DNA from: Thermocrinis albus DSM 14484
Lineage (GTDB): Bacteria; Aquificota; Aquificia; Aquificales; Aquificaceae
Reading direction: 5' to 3'
Assembly (NCBI RefSeq): GCF_000025605.1
Contig: NC_013894.1
Location: 977,529-1,041,528, forward strand
DNA length: 64,000 nt
The notes under the pieces are model-generated. The model was not told the DNA's origin, did no database searches, and was given only the letters and a program-made list of their open reading frames with translations. Every line of letters begins with the position of its first letter. Position 1 is the stretch's first letter. The translations under genes were made by a program, and so were the position numbers. This document shows positions 1 to 8,633 of the stretch, piece after piece.

Positions 1-446
1 GAGACCTTGAGACGGTGGAGATAGCCCTTCGTGCTGCCGAAACGGGACACCTGGTCTTTGCCACACTTCACACCAACACAGCCATATCCACCATAACACG
101 TATCATCGACATCTTTCCCCCCGAGCAACAGGAACAGATAAGGGTTCAGCTTTCCTTCGTGTTACAGGGTGTTATATCTCAGAGATTACTTCCTAAAATA
201 GGGGGTGGTAGGGTTCTTGCCTACGAACTACTTATCCCCAACGTCGCCATACGGAACCTCATAAGGGAAAACAAACTACAGCAGGTTTACTCTCTTATGC
301 AGAGCGGACAGGCAGAGACAGGTATGCAGACCATGAATCAGTCCCTTTACAAACTCTACAGGTCTGGTCTCATAACTCTTGAAGATGCTTACAGGTACTC
401 CCCCGATGTGAAAGAGTTGGAGATGATGTTGAAGAGGGCCAGCTGA
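1..446 (+). CDS. pilT: Type IV pilus retraction ATPase PilT, C-terminal part
   Basis: Cytoplasmic hexameric ATPase that powers pilus retraction. Only the last ~147 codons are here; the reading frame is open to the left edge, so the start lies outside the window. The visible part holds the conserved DLET segment, the AAETGHLVF and TLHT (His box) region of GspE/PilT ATPases, then SQRLLP and the C-terminal helical region with the IRNLIRE and GMQTM segments, which favour PilT over PilB/GspE (no tetracysteine zinc loop is seen). The stop codon overlaps the start of pilC (TGATG), so the two are translationally coupled. Confidence 0.88.
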   Translation, partial: DLETVEIALRAAETGHLVFATLHTNTAISTITRIIDIFPPEQQEQIRVQLSFVLQGVISQRLLPKIGGGRVLAYELLIPNVAIRNLIRENKLQQVYSLMQSGQAETGMQTMNQSLYKLYRSGLITLEDAYRYSPDVKELEMMLKRAS

Positions 447-1669
447 TGGCACGTTTCCGATACAGGGCTTACGACGAGAAAGGCAACGTTATAGAGAGGG
501 AGGTGGTTTACCCCAGTCAGGAGGTACTCCTCAGCGAGTTACAAAGTCAAGGGATATATGTAGTGGAACTGGAGGTTCTGGAAGAGGAGGAGAAGAAGAA
601 GGAGGAAAAGCCTTCCTTTTCCTTCAGAAGGAGGGTAAGTGATAGAGATATTTCCATATTCTGCAGACAGTTGGGAACAATGGTTCAAGCTGGTGTGCCT
701 TTGGTGGAAGCACTGAACGTTATAGCGGAACAGATGCCTGACAGAAGACTATCGGAAGCCTCTCAGGAAGTGGCCCGTATGATAAGCGAAGGTATGTCGG
801 TGTCAGCTGCCATGAGGAAGTTCCCCCATGTGTTCCCAGAACTTGTGGTAAACCTGATGCTGGTAGGTGAGGAAACCGGTAAGATAGACGTTGCTCTTTT
901 GAAAGCTTCCGAGTATTACGAGAAGATGGCCACCATAAAGGGTAAGATCAAGAGTGCCTCCTTTTACCCCACTTTCGTGGTGATAGTTGCTGTAACGATA
1001 GTGTCCGGAATCCTTTACTTTCTGGTTCCTACCTTTGCCCAGATATACTCCTCCCTAGGTGGAGAACTACCACTCCCTACCCAGATGTTGATAGCTGCCT
1101 CCAACGCTCTCAGAAACAACCTGCCTCTGATTCTCATATTCCTGATAGGATCTGCTTTGGTCTTTCGTTATCTTTACACCACCAACTATGGCTTTCGCAG
1201 GAGTGTCCATGCCTTCATGTTGAGAATACCCAAGATGGGCTCGCTCTTTCAGAAAAGTGCGATGGCTCAGTTTGCACGTACTATGGCTACCCTTTTCTCC
1301 AGCGGTGTGGCCTTAGAGCGCAGTTTTGAGATCTCTAAACAAGTGGTAGGAAACACCATCATAAAGGAGGCTTTAGAGGCTGCAGGTAAAGGTGTGGTGG
1401 AAGGACAGCCTATGTACAGAGCGTTAGAGAAAACAGGTGTTTTCCCCAAGTTGGTGGTGGCTATGGTGAGGGTGGGTGAGGACACAGGTAAGCTGGATCA
1501 GATGCTGGAGACCATAGCCCGTTTTTACGAAGATGAGGTAGACAGAACTGTGGATGGCCTTATAAAGCTTATAGAACCCATGCTCATAGTTTTCATAGGG
1601 GGTGCGGTGGGTCTTATTCTGATAGCTCTCTACATGCCTATCTTCAAGCTGGGAGAACTTATCAAGTAG
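446..1669 (+). CDS. pilC: Type IV pilus inner-membrane platform protein PilC (GspF family)
   Basis: Inner-membrane platform protein on which the pilus ATPases act. At 407 aa it has the usual family length. The N-terminal ~60 residues are a soluble pilin-assembly segment followed by a Lys/Glu-rich linker (about 48-56), then two repeated GspF domains, each starting with a FCRQLGTMVQAG / FARTMATLFSSG type motif (about 70 and 272), and three hydrophobic helices (about 170-195, 220-240, 375-400). The start overlaps the pilT stop. The next gene, hypE, starts 59 nt later behind its own promoter, so pilTC ends here. Confidence 0.93.
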   Translation: MARFRYRAYDEKGNVIEREVVYPSQEVLLSELQSQGIYVVELEVLEEEEKKKEEKPSFSFRRRVSDRDISIFCRQLGTMVQAGVPLVEALNVIAEQMPDRRLSEASQEVARMISEGMSVSAAMRKFPHVFPELVVNLMLVGEETGKIDVALLKASEYYEKMATIKGKIKSASFYPTFVVIVAVTIVSGILYFLVPTFAQIYSSLGGELPLPTQMLIAASNALRNNLPLILIFLIGSALVFRYLYTTNYGFRRSVHAFMLRIPKMGSLFQKSAMAQFARTMATLFSSGVALERSFEISKQVVGNTIIKEALEAAGKGVVEGQPMYRALEKTGVFPKLVVAMVRVGEDTGKLDQMLETIARFYEDEVDRTVDGLIKLIEPMLIVFIGGAVGLILIALYMPIFKLGELIK

Positions 1670-1671
1670 TG

Positions 1672-1699
1672 TTGCATTCTAGGCGCAGGCGCCTATATT
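1672..1699 (+). promoter_or_regulatory. Candidate hyp operon promoter with palindrome in the spacer
   Basis: A perfect 7-bp inverted repeat with a 2-nt centre (TAGGCGC-AG-GCGCCTA, 1680-1695) lies between pilC and hypE. It is flanked by TTGCAT (1672-1677) and TATATT (1694-1699), 16 bp apart. The -10 is good and the -35 is weak. A palindrome filling the spacer is what would be expected of a regulator that needs to alter or block a suboptimal promoter. A stem-loop terminator for pilC is less likely because no T-run follows. Confidence 0.45.
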
Positions 1700-1728
1700 A
1701 GATGAACATCCATTCATGGAGGTCTGTT

Positions 1729-2727
1729 ATGGTAAGGGAGCTACTGCTGGCTCACGGGAATGGCGGTGAAGAAACGTGGACCATCATAAAGGATCTGTTT
1801 CTCAAATACTTGGATGATCCTATACTTTCAAAACTTGAGGACGCAGCAGTTGTTCCCTTAGAAGGCCACATCGCTGTTACCACAGATGCCTTTACCGTTA
1901 GTCCCATCTTTTTCAGGGGTGGAGACATAGGAAAGCTGGCCGTATGTGGTACCGTCAACGATCTTGCCGCTATGGGTGCAAGGCCTATGTATATGACGGT
2001 GAGTTTCATACTGGAGGAAGGGATGTCTTTGGAAGATCTGGAGACTGTTGTTAGGAGTATGGGGGATACGGCCCGTAGTTTAGGTGTACGAGTGGTGGCG
2101 GGAGACACAAAGGTTGTGCCAAAGGGAACTGCCGATGGTGTCTTCATTGTCAGCACCGGTATAGGACGCGTTGTGTATCCCGGCCTCTCTTCCCACAACG
2201 TAAGGGATGGTGATATTATCATCGTCACAGGTACAATAGGTGATCACGGGGCATGCATACTTGCCGCCAGAGAGGGACTGGATTTCGAAACCCATCTGGA
2301 AAGTGACTGTGCTCCTCTCTGGGATATGGTGGAGGCTCTGTTGAAAGAAGGGGTGGAGATTCACGCTATGAGGGACCCTACTCGTGGTGGCCTCTCAGCT
2401 GTGTTACACGAATGGGCACGTGCCAGTGGTGTTTCCTTTGTGGTGGATGAACAGAGCGTACCTGTAAGGGAAGAGGTGAGGGGGCTGTGTGAGTTCCTGG
2501 GTCTAGAACCCTATCATCTTGCCTGCGAAGGTAGGATGGTGCTGGCTGTGGCGGAGGAGTCTGCTGAGAGGGTGTTGGAGATACTGCGGCAACATCCATT
2601 GGGTACCAATGCAGCCGTGATAGGAAGGGCTCAGAAAGGTAAGCCTCAGGTTCTTTTAAGAACAGCTTACGGCACTCATCGTTTTCTTGAACCTCCCATG
2701 GGTGAACTTTTACCGAGGATATGCTGA
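1729..2727 (+). CDS. hypE: HypE, carbamoyl dehydratase for [NiFe]-hydrogenase cyanide ligands
   Basis: HypE receives a carbamoyl group from HypF on its C-terminal cysteine and dehydrates it with ATP to a thiocyanate, the source of the CN ligands of the hydrogenase Fe. The protein has the PurM-like fold signature HGNGGEE near its start and ends in PRIC, the invariant C-terminal tetrapeptide with the acceptor cysteine. I take ATG 1729 as the start because GGAGGT sits 5 nt upstream and family members begin with a short MxRxxLLAHGNGG; an in-frame ATG at 1702 would add nine residues without a ribosome site. hypA starts one base after the stop. Confidence 0.95.
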   Translation: MVRELLLAHGNGGEETWTIIKDLFLKYLDDPILSKLEDAAVVPLEGHIAVTTDAFTVSPIFFRGGDIGKLAVCGTVNDLAAMGARPMYMTVSFILEEGMSLEDLETVVRSMGDTARSLGVRVVAGDTKVVPKGTADGVFIVSTGIGRVVYPGLSSHNVRDGDIIIVTGTIGDHGACILAAREGLDFETHLESDCAPLWDMVEALLKEGVEIHAMRDPTRGGLSAVLHEWARASGVSFVVDEQSVPVREEVRGLCEFLGLEPYHLACEGRMVLAVAEESAERVLEILRQHPLGTNAAVIGRAQKGKPQVLLRTAYGTHRFLEPPMGELLPRIC

Positions 2728-2728
2728 C

Positions 2729-3073
2729 ATGCATGAGATGTCTATAGTTCAAAACTTACTCCAGTTGGTGGAGATGTATGCGGAGAGGGAAGGTGCAAAA
2801 GATGTGAGGAGGATAGAGGTGGTGGTAGGGGTTCTGTCCGGTGTGGAGCCTCATCTTCTCAGAATAGCTTTCGACACTTTTAAGGAAGGAACTGTGGCAC
2901 AGAATGCTCAGTTAGATTTGGTGGTGGAAAAACTACGCCTGTGGTGTAACTCCTGCAACACCCAGGTGGAGAAAGAGGAGTTGGATATGATCTGCCCTCT
3001 GTGTGGTTCCGTTGATACACGTGTGGTGGGTGGTGATGAGTTACTTTTAAAAAGTATCGAGATGGAGGTGTAA
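2729..3073 (+). CDS. hypA: HypA, nickel insertion metallochaperone
   Basis: Nickel chaperone that works with HypB to insert Ni into the hydrogenase large subunit. It starts with the invariant MHE nickel-binding N-terminus, which fixes ATG 2729 as the start. The zinc-finger cysteines C73, C76, C89 and C92 (CNSC and CPLC) are intact. At 114 aa it has normal length. It sits between hypE and hypC with 1- and 3-nt gaps. hypB and hypF are not in this window. Confidence 0.96.
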   Translation: MHEMSIVQNLLQLVEMYAEREGAKDVRRIEVVVGVLSGVEPHLLRIAFDTFKEGTVAQNAQLDLVVEKLRLWCNSCNTQVEKEELDMICPLCGSVDTRVVGGDELLLKSIEMEV

Positions 3074-3076
3074 GGT

Positions 3077-3328
3077 ATGTGTCTTTCTATACCTTCCAAA
3101 GTGGTGGAGATACGAGAGGATAACACTGCGGTGGTGGAGGTTTTCGGTGTAAGGCGTGTGGTCTCTTTGGAGCTCATGCAAGAAGAGGTGCATGTGGGGG
3201 ACTGGCTTCTGATACACGTGGGGTTTGCTATCAATAAACTGAGTGAGGAGGAGGCTCTTCAGAGTCTGGAGCTCTTCGAAGAGATCCTTAAAGAGGAGGA
3301 AGAACTATGGCAACAGCCAGAGATGTAA
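3077..3328 (+). CDS. hypC: HypC, hydrogenase maturation chaperone
   Basis: Small chaperone (83 aa) that carries the Fe(CN)2CO unit with HypD and delivers it to the apo large subunit. It starts with MCLSIP; the N-terminal Cys2 is the essential iron ligand. The C-terminal tail is acidic (EEILKEEEELWQ). GAGGTG and the hypA stop lie just upstream. Its 3' end overlaps hypD by 22 nt, so the HypC-HypD partners are translationally coupled. Confidence 0.96.
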   Translation: MCLSIPSKVVEIREDNTAVVEVFGVRRVVSLELMQEEVHVGDWLLIHVGFAINKLSEEEALQSLELFEEILKEEEELWQQPEM

Positions 3329-4443
3329 TAGAGTCTTACAGAGATACAGAGAAGATTAAGCTTTACGAGAGGGCGATAAAGAGGGCTGTTGAGTCATTAG
3401 GAAGGGAAGTGAGGATAATGGAGTTCTGTGGAGGACACACCCACGCTATTATGAAGTATGGAATAGATCAGTTACTGGAGGGTTACGTCAGGTTCATACA
3501 TGGCCCCGGCTGTCCCGTCTGTGTTCTTCCTACCGGAAGAGTAGATATGGCCATAGAGTTGGCAAGAAACCCAGAGGTTATTCTGTGTACTTACGGTGAT
3601 GTGTTGCGCGTACCCGGGTCCCAGAGAAAGAGCCTTCTAAACGTAAGGGCAGAGGGAGGAGATGTTCGTATGCTTTACTCTTGTCTGGACGCCCTCAGGA
3701 TAGCTGAGGAAAACCCTTCAAAGCAGGTGATCTTCTTCGCTATAGGATTCGAAACCACTACACCCCAGACAGCTGTACTCCTTATGAAAGCCAAAGAGAG
3801 GGGTTTAAAGAACCTCACGGTGGTTAGTAACCACGTTATAACTCCTGCAGCTATACAGCACATACTGAACGCACCTGAAATCCGTGAGATAGGGAAAGTT
3901 CGTATAGATGCCTTCATAGGACCGGGACACGTCAGTGTGATTATAGGTAGCAAACCTTACGAGTACTTTGCTGAGGAATTTCTGAAGCCTGTGGTGATTT
4001 CGGGATTTGAGCCTTTGGACATCATGCAGTCCGTTTACATGATCGTCAGACAGTTGCGGGAAAAAAGGGCTCAAGTGGAGGTTCAGTACACACGTTTTGT
4101 GAGTAGAGAAGGTAACGTTAAAGCTCAGAAGTTGGTGGCAGAGGTGTTTGAACTGAGGAAAGAGTTTGAGTGGAGAGGTCTGGGTGTGGTACCCTACAGC
4201 TCCCTGAAGATAAAGAAGGATTATGCCCAGTACGATGCAGAAAGGCGCTTCCTTGTCTCACTTCCACCGCCGAAGGAGCATCCCGCCTGTATCTGCCCGA
4301 AGGTGATAAGAGGTGTAGCTGTACCTACCGAGTGTAAACTTTTTGGAACGGTGTGTACACCGTCCAACCCCATAGGATCCTGTATGGTATCCTCGGAAGG
4401 TGCATGCGCGGCCTATTACAAGTACAGACACGGGGGTCACTGA
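3307..4443 (+). CDS. hypD: HypD, Fe-S scaffold for Fe(CN)2CO assembly
   Basis: HypD carries a [4Fe-4S] cluster and is the scaffold on which the Fe(CN)2CO unit is built with HypC and HypE. The protein has the family motifs FCGGHTH (C41), GPGCPVC (C69, C72) and the C-terminal cluster-binding cysteines in ICPKV, PTECKLFGTVC and GSCMVSSEGAC. Its 378 aa is normal. The stop codon overlaps the hypX start (TGATG). Confidence 0.97.
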   Translation: MATARDVIESYRDTEKIKLYERAIKRAVESLGREVRIMEFCGGHTHAIMKYGIDQLLEGYVRFIHGPGCPVCVLPTGRVDMAIELARNPEVILCTYGDVLRVPGSQRKSLLNVRAEGGDVRMLYSCLDALRIAEENPSKQVIFFAIGFETTTPQTAVLLMKAKERGLKNLTVVSNHVITPAAIQHILNAPEIREIGKVRIDAFIGPGHVSVIIGSKPYEYFAEEFLKPVVISGFEPLDIMQSVYMIVRQLREKRAQVEVQYTRFVSREGNVKAQKLVAEVFELRKEFEWRGLGVVPYSSLKIKKDYAQYDAERRFLVSLPPPKEHPACICPKVIRGVAVPTECKLFGTVCTPSNPIGSCMVSSEGACAAYYKYRHGGH

Positions 4444-6125
4444 TGCGTATACTTTTTTACTGTCACAGGTTTAACTCCCTCTCCCAACGTCTTTACTGCG
4501 AGTTGGTAGACAGGGGACACGAGGTGTCTATAGAACTGGACGTACATCCAGATCTGATGATAGAGGCTGCGGAGCTTTATCAACCAGATCTTATAATAGC
4601 TCCCTTTCTGAAAAGAAAGGTACCTAAGGAGGTGTACGAGAACTATCTCACGCTGATAATACATCCTGGTCCACCCGGTGACAGAGGGCCATCTGCCCTT
4701 GACTGGGCTATTCTCAGGAGAGAAAGAAGGTGGGGTGTCACCCTTTTGGAAGCTACGGAGGAGTACGATGCGGGTGATGTGTGGGCTTACAGAACCTTCT
4801 CCATGAGGCCTGCCAGGAAGTCCAGCCTATACAGAAACGAAGTGACAGAGGGTGCGGTGGAGTGTGTGTTACAAGCCGTAACCATGTTGGAGGAGGGGAA
4901 AGTAACCAAAAAACCTCAGGAGTACGGTGTGTGGAATCCAAAGGTAGAGGTGGAGTGGAGGCGTATAAACTGGGAGAAGGACAACACGGAAAGTGTGTTA
5001 ACAAAGGTCTACGCCAGTGACGGACATCCAGGAGCACCGGCAGAACTCTTTGGAAGAGAGTTTCTCCTCTACAACGCCTTTCCCGAGAGCAAACTCAGAG
5101 GTGAGCCAGGAAGGATACTGGCGGTGAGGGATGAGGCTGTTTGTATTGCAACAACCGACGGCGCTGTATGGATAACTCACATGAGAGAAAAGAAAAGAGA
5201 TTCCATCAAACTGCCATCTGTAAGGGTTTTAGAACCCTTCCTGAGGGATGTTAAGGAGGATCCCATCGAACCCTGGGAAGATACAGAAGGAGAAACTTAC
5301 AGAGAGATACTTTACGAAGAGGAAAAGGGTGTAGGATACATACACTTTCCTTTCTACAACGGTGCTATGTCTACCGAGCAGTGTGAGAGACTTCTTAAGG
5401 TAATAAAGTACGCCAAGAAAAGGCCTATAAAAGCGCTCGTTCTTTTAGGTGGCGAGGACTTCTTTTCCAACGGGATGAACCTCAACACCATAGAGCAAGC
5501 GGAGAGTCCTGCCGATGAGTCGTGGCGGAACATAAACGCTATGGACGACGTATGCGAGGAGATCCTTACAGCCCTGGATATACTAACTGTTGCAGGACTG
5601 CGCGGTAATGCAGGTGCAGGGGGGGTATTCCTGGCCCTTACGTGCGATTGGGTCTTTGCACGGGATGGCGTTGTTTTAAACCCCCATTACAAAAACATAG
5701 GTAATCTTTACGGTTCTGAGTTTTGGACCTATACCCTTCCCAAACGTGTCGGTTGGGAGAAAGGAAGGCAGATCATGGAGAACAGGATGCCCATAAGTGC
5801 GAAGAGAGCAGCCCAGCTAGGGTTGATAGACGGCGTCCTTGGAAAGGATCATTCAGAGTTCTTAGGTCAACTGAAAGATCTGGTGACGAACTTTGTCCAT
5901 TCCGAAGCTTACCATCCTTTTATAGAAAGAAAGAGAAGAGAGAGACTAACCGATTGGTCTCAGAAACCCCTCTCTTCATACAGAACGGAGGAGTTGGAAA
6001 GGATGAAGATAAACTTCTACGGTTTTGACACCAGCTATCACATAGCACGTTACTACTTCGTAAGGAGAATACTACCTTTCCGTACACCTCCTTACCTAGC
6101 CATTCACAGAAGGCTCAGCACTTAA
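4443..6125 (+). CDS. hypX: HypX, CO-ligand-forming hydrogenase maturation protein
   Basis: Two-domain enzyme that makes the CO ligand of the hydrogenase iron from the formyl group of formyl-tetrahydrofolate; this role is established for aerobic hydrogen oxidisers including Aquifex. Residues about 1-270 form the formyltransferase-like part (HPGPPGDRGPSALDW near residue 75); about 290-540 form a crotonase-like part (GGEDFFSNGMNL, GNAGAGGVFLAL). I start it at ATG 4443, which overlaps the hypD stop; a start at 4353 would lie inside hypD and extend past the family N-terminus. Length is 560 aa. The 3' end overlaps the convergent tetR gene by 30 nt. Confidence 0.95.
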   Translation: MRILFYCHRFNSLSQRLYCELVDRGHEVSIELDVHPDLMIEAAELYQPDLIIAPFLKRKVPKEVYENYLTLIIHPGPPGDRGPSALDWAILRRERRWGVTLLEATEEYDAGDVWAYRTFSMRPARKSSLYRNEVTEGAVECVLQAVTMLEEGKVTKKPQEYGVWNPKVEVEWRRINWEKDNTESVLTKVYASDGHPGAPAELFGREFLLYNAFPESKLRGEPGRILAVRDEAVCIATTDGAVWITHMREKKRDSIKLPSVRVLEPFLRDVKEDPIEPWEDTEGETYREILYEEEKGVGYIHFPFYNGAMSTEQCERLLKVIKYAKKRPIKALVLLGGEDFFSNGMNLNTIEQAESPADESWRNINAMDDVCEEILTALDILTVAGLRGNAGAGGVFLALTCDWVFARDGVVLNPHYKNIGNLYGSEFWTYTLPKRVGWEKGRQIMENRMPISAKRAAQLGLIDGVLGKDHSEFLGQLKDLVTNFVHSEAYHPFIERKRRERLTDWSQKPLSSYRTEELERMKINFYGFDTSYHIARYYFVRRILPFRTPPYLAIHRRLST

Positions 6126-6707
6126 CGCCCTCCACAGGTTTTCCGTAAGTTCATCCACATAGTCCATCAGAGGCTTGTCCAACACACCCTCGTTGTTGAG
6201 GAACACCATACCTCCCAAAGGACCCATTACGGTGGTAAAGGCGGTGAAGAAACTCTGATTTCTGAAAACACCCTTCTCCACACCGTCACTTACCAATACC
6301 ATGATTTCTGTCACTACATCTCCTACGCACGTAAACCCCTCACACCCTTCTCTAAACACCTCTCTGTTGACCAAAAACACCCTCAGAAAGTAGTTAATAA
6401 GTTCAGGTTCCTTCAAAGCTATCTCAAAAAAACTCCTGACGAGCTCTCTGAGCTTCTCTTTAAAGGGAATATTTTTCTCGTTTATAACCTTTATCCTCTC
6501 TCCTACGATACGAGAAGTGGTGAGCATTATCTCCTTTGCCAGTTCTTCTTTGGACTCAAAGTAGTTGTAAAGGTTTCCTACGCTCATACCCAGAGCCTGG
6601 GCTATGTCAGGTATGGTGGTGTTGTAATATCCCTTCTCCGCAAAGAGCTTACAGGCAGTCCTTATTATCCGCATTCTATTCCTTTCTTTAAGTGCTTGTC
6701 TTGGCAT
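6096..6707 (-). CDS. TetR family transcriptional regulator
   Basis: DNA-binding regulator of 203 aa. The N-terminal ~60 residues are a typical TetR helix-turn-helix (TACKLFAEKGYYNTTIPDIAQ, recognition helix SVGNLYNYFESKEEL); the C-terminal ligand domain has no obvious metal-binding His/Cys cluster. It starts 15 nt after the nikO stop and so is probably the last gene of the nickel uptake operon. It may control the dyad at the nikK promoter, or a different target; nothing in the sequence decides this. Its end overlaps hypX by 30 nt. Confidence 0.85.
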   Translation of the reverse strand: MPRQALKERNRMRIIRTACKLFAEKGYYNTTIPDIAQALGMSVGNLYNYFESKEELAKEIMLTTSRIVGERIKVINEKNIPFKEKLRELVRSFFEIALKEPELINYFLRVFLVNREVFREGCEGFTCVGDVVTEIMVLVSDGVEKGVFRNQSFFTAFTTVMGPLGGMVFLNNEGVLDKPLMDYVDELTENLWRALSAEPSVNG

Positions 6708-6722
6708 ATTTTTAATTTTAAC

Positions 6723-7457
6723 TTACAGGGAATGGAAATGCCACTGGGATCCTGAGTGAGTGTGCATGAACCCTGCTTCCAGAAGCAGAGATGTGTCTTT
6801 GAGGAAGTTCTCTGGAGCACCGTCGTAGAGTAATCTCCCGTGGGGTGATAATACCACCAGTCTGTTTCCTAGTTCAGGTGCGAGGGATATGTGGTGAGTG
6901 GATATCACGCATGTAGCTTCAGTTTTCTGTATGATCTCTATAAGACGTCCCACCGATGGAAGGTCCATATGGGCTGTAGGTTCGTCCAGCAGAAGAATCT
7001 GGGGCTCTGCTGCCAACACACTGGCGAGGGCTACCCTCTGTTTCTGTCCTCCACTCAGTTTGTAAGGTGGAAGAGAAACAAGATCCTCTATAGCTAACTC
7101 CTTCAGCCAGTACATCACTTTTTCCTTTACTTCACTTTCTTTCAGGCCCTTTTTACGTAAAGAGTAAGCCACTTCATCGTAGACGGTGGGGTTGAAGAGC
7201 ATAACGTCCGGATTCTGAAAAAGCATAATGCTTTCCTTCCTTATATCCTTTATAGCGTCCTTCAGCTTCTTCCCTTTATAGAGAAATTCTCCAGAACTAG
7301 GATATATAAGAGCGTTGAGGAGTTTCAAGAGGGTTGTCTTTCCACTGCCATTTATTCCCAAAAGGACTACTTTTTCCCCCTTACCGATCTTTAAACTTAT
7401 ATCCTTTATAGCGATCCTATCTTGGTATTTAACGCTCACTTCTTTAAGTTCCATCAT
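6723..7457 (-). CDS. nikO: Nickel ECF transporter ATPase NikO (CbiO family)
   Basis: ATPase of an energy-coupling-factor importer for Ni2+ (or Co2+). Walker A is GINGSGKT (about 34-41), the signature is LSGGQKQR, Walker B LLLDEP, and the switch His lies in STHH. The C-terminus is His-rich (HTHSGSQWHFH), unusual for an ATPase and consistent with metal sensing or storage at the cytoplasmic face. It overlaps nikQ by 14 nt. Nickel rather than cobalt is inferred from the NikK/NikL proteins upstream and the hyp operon next door. Confidence 0.9.
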   Translation of the reverse strand: MMELKEVSVKYQDRIAIKDISLKIGKGEKVVLLGINGSGKTTLLKLLNALIYPSSGEFLYKGKKLKDAIKDIRKESIMLFQNPDVMLFNPTVYDEVAYSLRKKGLKESEVKEKVMYWLKELAIEDLVSLPPYKLSGGQKQRVALASVLAAEPQILLLDEPTAHMDLPSVGRLIEIIQKTEATCVISTHHISLAPELGNRLVVLSPHGRLLYDGAPENFLKDTSLLLEAGFMHTHSGSQWHFHSL

Positions 7458-7998
7458 CTTCTATAACCCCCCTCGAGCGCATGGCCTGGTGTACTTCCTC
7501 AGAAAGTCTCAGAGAAAGGTGGAAAAAGTATCCGCTCATGGAGAGAATAAGATTCTTTCTATCTCTCCAACTGTCCTTACCCATACTTCTGGAAATGTAA
7601 GCCTGGAAGAACTCCTCCATAGTTCTTTTGTAAAACTGAACATAGGTAAGTGTTACAGCTATGAGCATAGTGAGATCTCGCGAAAAGTCAAACACTTTGA
7701 GTAGATTTATGCGACTCATCACAGAGGAGCAGATCCATAAGATACAAAAACTCCGGGCAGGTAACAGTATCGTTGCATGAAAGTCCGGTGTTCCTTTTAC
7801 ATACTGAAGTACCGTGTAGGGAAGTACGAGGAGTAAGGAGAAAAGGGCAGAGTATACGGGGATCTTTAGCACCGGTGTGTTTTTAAGGGAAGCTATGAGA
7901 AACAGGGCCATAGTTCCCAAAAGGATCCTTATGTCGGACACGAAGGAGATACCCACTATGAGTCCACAGCATAACAAAAAGAGGACTTTATCCCTCAT
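7444..7998 (-). CDS. nikQ: Nickel ECF transporter transmembrane protein NikQ (CbiQ family)
   Basis: T-component membrane protein that couples the ATPase to the metal-binding NikM. It is 184 aa, shorter than most CbiQ proteins (~220-260 aa), with hydrophobic helices in the first ~115 residues and the cytoplasmic coupling motif region with the conserved Ala-Arg-Gly-type box seen as QAMRSRGV near the C-terminus. It overlaps nikM by 11 nt and nikO by 14 nt. Confidence 0.82.
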   Translation of the reverse strand: MRDKVLFLLCCGLIVGISFVSDIRILLGTMALFLIASLKNTPVLKIPVYSALFSLLLVLPYTVLQYVKGTPDFHATILLPARSFCILWICSSVMSRINLLKVFDFSRDLTMLIAVTLTYVQFYKRTMEEFFQAYISRSMGKDSWRDRKNLILSMSGYFFHLSLRLSEEVHQAMRSRGVIEDDGT

Positions 7999-8623
7999 AC
8001 TTTACCCTCCGGATTATCAACAAGGTGTAGAGGCTTTCCAGTAGGCCAGCCAACGCATGGGGAACTATAAGGGCGGGTAAGGTGACACTAAGGGGATAAG
8101 GGAAGTAAAGGGGCTGTCCCGACGCAGACCTGAAGAGGATAGGATGTATTCCTAAAACAAGACCTATCAGTATCGCTGGAACGAGTACAGAAAGGTAAGC
8201 ACTTATCAGTACAGCCGGAGTGTCTCCCCACATCTTCTGGATGATTCTGTGAACATGGTAGGCCGTTTGCCCTCCTATAAACCCCATAGCTAAGAGGTTT
8301 ATGGGTAGTGTAGTGACTCCCCCCACACCCAAGAGGAAGGCTTGCAGAAATAGGATGATGGTGGTGCATACAAAAGCTACCGCAGGTCCCATGAGAATAG
8401 ACATAACCGCTATACCCTCCAAGTGTACGCTGGTACCACCAGGTAGAGGTAAAGTTATGGACATAAGTGAGAAGGAAAAGGCGGAAAGAAGAGCTAAGAG
8501 GGGCATACTCTTACTTCCCACCCTCTTTTTAAACTCCTTCATATACTTGATAAAGAGGGTTATACTGACACCGTAAGCGGGTACATATACGTGAGGAGCA
8601 ACGAAACCATCCGGTATGTGCAT
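7988..8623 (-). CDS. nikM: Nickel ECF transporter substrate-binding membrane protein NikM
   Basis: The S-component that binds Ni2+ and sets specificity. The N-terminus MHIPDGF is the hallmark of NikM/CbiM: the free amino group, His2 and a later His form the square-planar metal site. It is 211 aa with about six to seven membrane helices and has HVHR and PHALAG His residues further on. Start ATG 8623 follows a GGAGGG site. It is preceded in the operon by an outer-membrane protein gene, an uncommon arrangement. Confidence 0.92.
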   Translation of the reverse strand: MHIPDGFVAPHVYVPAYGVSITLFIKYMKEFKKRVGSKSMPLLALLSAFSFSLMSITLPLPGGTSVHLEGIAVMSILMGPAVAFVCTTIILFLQAFLLGVGGVTTLPINLLAMGFIGGQTAYHVHRIIQKMWGDTPAVLISAYLSVLVPAILIGLVLGIHPILFRSASGQPLYFPYPLSVTLPALIVPHALAGLLESLYTLLIIRRVKYEG

Positions 8624-8633
8624 TCCATCCCTC

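Noticed and set aside
5723-6028. 101-aa plus-strand frame inside hypX.
   Set aside because: Lies in another frame of the well-supported HypX crotonase domain and has no family features.
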